Below, piece after piece: positions 61,511 through 64,000 of a DNA stretch of 64,000 nt. Source of the DNA: Histidinibacterium aquaticum (GTDB lineage Bacteria > Pseudomonadota > Alphaproteobacteria > Rhodobacterales > Rhodobacteraceae); assembly GCF_008710275.1 (NCBI RefSeq), contig NZ_VYQE01000001.1, forward strand, positions 682,001-746,000. The letters run 5' to 3'. The stretch's first letter is position 1; each line of letters begins with the position of its first letter. The translations under genes were made by a program, and so were the position numbers. Under the pieces are notes generated by a model. That model made no database searches. It was not told the origin of the DNA and saw only the letters and a list, made by a program, of their open reading frames with translations.

Positions 61511-62632
61511 ATGGACAACGATGCCGCCATGAGCACCGGATTCTACTGGTCGGAGCGCTGTTTCTGGCACTCCGGCGGCAACTACGCGGGCAACGCCCCG
61601 GTCGGCGGGCACGTCCAGCCCCTCGCGGCGGGCGGCCTGCCTGAGAACCCCGAGGGCAAGCGCAGGCTGAAGAACCTCATGGAGGTCACGGGCCTCGTCG
61701 GGGACCTCGCAGTGGCGGGCGCAGAGCCCGCGACCGAAGCCGATCTCGCCCGCGTCCACGCCCCCGCCTACCTCGAGGAGTTCTGCCGCCAGTCCGACGC
61801 GGGCGGCGGAGAAATCGGCCTGCGCGCGCCCTTCGGCCCGGGCAGCTACGAGATCGCCGCGCTCTCCGCGGGCCTCGCCGCGCGGGCGGTCGAGGATGTC
61901 CTCGCCGGCCGCCACCGCAACGCCTATTCCCTCTGCAGGCCGCCCGGGCACCATTGCACCGCCGACTGGCCCAACGGCTTCTGCCTCCTGAACAACATCG
62001 CCGTTGCCGTCGCCCGCGCCCGGGCGAGTGACCCGGTCCGGGTGGCCGTGCTCGACTGGGACGTGCACCACGGCAACGGGACCGAGGCGATCTTCTACGA
62101 GGAGGCGGAAGTCCTCACCGTCTCGCTCCACCAGGAGTGGAACTACCCCCTCGACACCGGCCGCGCCACCGACCGGGGCACGGGACCGGGCGAGGATGCC
62201 AACCTCAACGTCCCGCTGCCCCCCGGCGCGGGCCATGCCACCTGGCTGGAGGCGCTCGACCGCCTCGCCCTCCCCGCGATCCGCCGCTTCGCACCCGACC
62301 TCATCGTGGTGGCCTGCGGCTACGACGCCGCGCTGATCGACCCGCTGAGCCGCATGATGTGCACCGCCGAGACCTACCGCGAGATGACCCGGCGGGTCAT
62401 GGCGCTGGCCGACGACATCTGCGGCGGCCGCCTCGTGCTGGCGCACGAGGGCGGCTACTCCGAGGTCTACGTCCCCTTCTGCGGCCATGCCGTCCTCGAG
62501 GAACTCTCCGGCTCGCAGGTCCGCGCCCCCGATCCCTTCGCCGAGGCCTACCGCCTGCGCCAGCCCGGCGCGCGCTTCGAGGCCTTCGCGAGCGAGCTCA
62601 TCGCCGAGCAGGCCGAGGCCGCGGGCCTCTAG
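61511..62632 (+). CDS. Class II histone-deacetylase-like amidohydrolase
   Basis: 373 residues. The zinc and active-site elements of the HDAC/acetylpolyamine amidohydrolase family are visible: SLCRPPGHHCT (catalytic His pair), NGFCLLNNIAVAVARA, VLDWDVHHGNGTEAIF (Asp and His ligands), and ACGYDAALIDPLSRM (second Asp ligand), HEGGYSEVYVPFCG. The substrate is probably an acetylated polyamine or other small acetyl amide. A second ATG at 61529 (MSTGFYWSERCFW) would also suit the family. Confidence 0.92.
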   Translation: MDNDAAMSTGFYWSERCFWHSGGNYAGNAPVGGHVQPLAAGGLPENPEGKRRLKNLMEVTGLVGDLAVAGAEPATEADLARVHAPAYLEEFCRQSDAGGGEIGLRAPFGPGSYEIAALSAGLAARAVEDVLAGRHRNAYSLCRPPGHHCTADWPNGFCLLNNIAVAVARARASDPVRVAVLDWDVHHGNGTEAIFYEEAEVLTVSLHQEWNYPLDTGRATDRGTGPGEDANLNVPLPPGAGHATWLEALDRLALPAIRRFAPDLIVVACGYDAALIDPLSRMMCTAETYREMTRRVMALADDICGGRLVLAHEGGYSEVYVPFCGHAVLEELSGSQVRAPDPFAEAYRLRQPGARFEAFASELIAEQAEAAGL

Positions 62633-62683
62633 CGGAGCCGCGCGGAAGAGGCTAGCTCCGGGGCCAGGCAACACGAGGATCCC

Positions 62684-63259
62684 ATGCCCGAGAGAAACCA
62701 GGCCGCGCTCGACTTCCTGCTGACCCGCCGTTCGCGGCCCGCCAAGACGCTTCGCGCGCCCGTGCCCGACCGTGCAGAGGTGGAGACGCTGCTGACCGCC
62801 GCCGCGCGCAGCCCCGACCACGGCAAGCTGGAGCCCTGGCGCTTCCTGGTGCTGACCAAGCCCGCGCTCGACCGGCTGGCCGAGGCCGTCGTGGCCCGCG
62901 GCACCGAGCTCGGCAAGGACGAGGGCGACATCGCCAAGGCCCGCGCCCAGTATGCCGACGCCGATCTCGCCGTCGCCGTGGTCTCGGCCCCGGTGATCTC
63001 CGAGAAGATACCCGAGGTCGAGCAGCTGCTCTCTTCCGGGGCGGTCTGCCTCGCGCTGCTGAACGCCGCGCTGGCCTCGGGCTGGGGCGCGAACTGGCTG
63101 AGCGGCTGGCACGTCCACGACCGCAACTTCGCCGAGCGCCAGTTCGGACTCGCTCCGCACGAGCAGATCGCGGGCCTCATACATATCGGCACCGAGAGCA
63201 ACGCCCCTCCCGAGCGGCCGCGCCCGGATCTCGCCGCCAAGACCACCTGGGTCGAATGA
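62684..63259 (+). CDS. Nitroreductase (YdjA-like)
   Basis: 191 residues, FMN-dependent nitroreductase fold: TRRSRPAKTLRAPVPD, AARSPDHGKLEPWRFLVL, SSGAVCLALLNAALASGWGANWLSGW. The first ~50 residues with LDFLLTRRS are typical of the YdjA group. The stop overlaps the next gene by four bases (ATGA). Confidence 0.92.
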   Translation: MPERNQAALDFLLTRRSRPAKTLRAPVPDRAEVETLLTAAARSPDHGKLEPWRFLVLTKPALDRLAEAVVARGTELGKDEGDIAKARAQYADADLAVAVVSAPVISEKIPEVEQLLSSGAVCLALLNAALASGWGANWLSGWHVHDRNFAERQFGLAPHEQIAGLIHIGTESNAPPERPRPDLAAKTTWVE

Positions 63260-63954
63260 TCTTCGGCGACTTCGCCAAGGCCGTTGGCCAGCTCACGGAC
63301 CCGCGCTTCCGCCGGGTGTTCTGGCTCGGTATCGCGCTGACCTTCGCCCTTCTGGTGATGGTCTACGCGACCGTGCTCTGGATCGTTCAGGGCCTCTCCC
63401 CCGACTCGGTCACCGTGCTGAACGGGCGGGAGGTCACCTGGATCGGCGACCTGCTCTCCGCGGGCTCGCTGGTGCTGATGATCTTCCTGTCGATCTTCCT
63501 GATGGTGCCGGTGGCCTCGGCCATCACCTCGCTCTTTCTCGAGGACGTGGCCCAGGCGGTGGAGGAGCGTCACTACCCCGGCCTGCCCCCCGCCCCGCGC
63601 CTGCCCTGGAGCGACGCGCTGCGCGACACGGCCTCGTTCCTCGCGGTGCTCATCGTGGGCAACCTGGTGGCAATCGTGGCCTACGTCATGCTGCCCATCG
63701 GCGCGCCCTTCATCTTCTACGCGCTGAACGGCTACCTGCTGGGGCGCGAGTACTTCCAGATCGCGGCCATGCGCCGGGAGGGGCGCGAGGGCGCCAAGGC
63801 CCTGCGTCAGCGGCATACCGGCACGATCTGGGTCGCCGGCTGCCTGATGGCGCTGCCGCTCACGATACCGCTGGTGAACCTGCTGATCCCGATCCTCGGG
63901 GCCGCGACCTTCACGCACCTTTACCACCGCCTGAGGCGGCGCACGCCGGTCTAG
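63256..63954 (+). CDS. EI24/CysZ-like membrane protein
   Basis: 232 residues with about six hydrophobic segments. FAKAVGQLTDPRFRRVFWLG, VASAITSLFLEDVAQAVEERHYPG and NGYLLGREYFQIAAMRR are characteristic of the EI24 (CysZ-like) domain family. CysZ imports sulfate, but many relatives have no proven substrate. ATGA overlap with the nitroreductase. Confidence 0.9.
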   Translation: MIFGDFAKAVGQLTDPRFRRVFWLGIALTFALLVMVYATVLWIVQGLSPDSVTVLNGREVTWIGDLLSAGSLVLMIFLSIFLMVPVASAITSLFLEDVAQAVEERHYPGLPPAPRLPWSDALRDTASFLAVLIVGNLVAIVAYVMLPIGAPFIFYALNGYLLGREYFQIAAMRREGREGAKALRQRHTGTIWVAGCLMALPLTIPLVNLLIPILGAATFTHLYHRLRRRTPV

Positions 63955-64000
63955 TCGGTCGGCGCCTCGCGCGGGGCCATGCGCCCGAACCAGTCGAAGT
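63951..64000 (-). CDS. C-terminal end of a minus-strand gene (continues outside window)
   Basis: The last bases read in one minus-strand frame as FDWFGRMAPREAPTD followed by TAG at 63953-63951, overlapping the EI24 stop by two bases. Convergent gene end; too short to identify. Confidence 0.4.
   Translation of the reverse strand, partial: FDWFGRMAPREAPTD

Overview
The window is a high-GC chromosome segment from an alphaproteobacterium, most likely Rhodobacteraceae (roseobacter-like). Evidence: a tad pilus block with TadA, TadB and TadC, a methionyl-tRNA synthetase with an HLGN signature and the FSTSRGRG form of the KMSKS loop, an Lrp-putA pair, and palindromic intergenic repeats of a kind I associate with this family. 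The assignment rests on recognising protein families, not on a search.

Backbone left (1-18,540): the end of a tad/Flp pilus operon (CpaE part, CpaF, TadB, and a von Willebrand A domain fused in frame to TadC), an aldo/keto reductase, an SDR dehydrogenase, an MFS transporter, metG, two small Arg-rich proteins opposite a LysR regulator, asparagine synthetase with an AI-2E-family permease, a YdeI-like protein, an HtrA-like protease and a lytic transglycosylase.

Integrated island (about 18,607-56,344, 37.7 kb): it is bounded on the right by an intact tRNA-Leu(UAA) (56,345-56,428, minus strand) and on the left by a displaced 59-base 3' fragment of a tRNA-Leu (18,548-18,606). Copies of TGGGAAC flank both ends like integrase arm sites. 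A second, related arm block at 22,371-22,478 suggests two related elements in tandem; the outer one holds an HNH nuclease, two unknown proteins and a phage gpD remnant. The main element carries two metabolic modules. The first is an RpiR-regulated pair of divergent operons: a glutamine-synthetase-like ligase facing an N-formylglutamate-amidohydrolase-like enzyme, an isochorismatase-like hydrolase, an M20 peptidase, a Liv-type ABC importer and an alpha/beta hydrolase. The second is an 11-gene minus-strand operon: LacI, a carbohydrate ABC importer, two ADP-ribosylglycohydrolase-family enzymes, a class III CoA transferase, a CitE-like lyase, a PfkB kinase and a shortened NrsF-like protein. Then comes a phage-like core: an initiator-like protein whose gene contains iterons, an XRE repressor with a palindromic operator, an excisionase and a tyrosine integrase. 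Between the integrase and the tRNA lie a TaqI-like DNA methyltransferase and a convergent three-gene operon. That operon encodes a protein with two GHKL ATPase modules, a receiver-like protein and a His-rich protein of unknown function. It is the strongest candidate for an undescribed, possibly anti-phage, system.

Backbone right (56,430-64,000): a TPR protein, Lrp regulator and putA, a tandem-hairpin repeat, a DUF167 protein, a class II histone-deacetylase-like amidohydrolase, a nitroreductase and an EI24/CysZ-like membrane protein.
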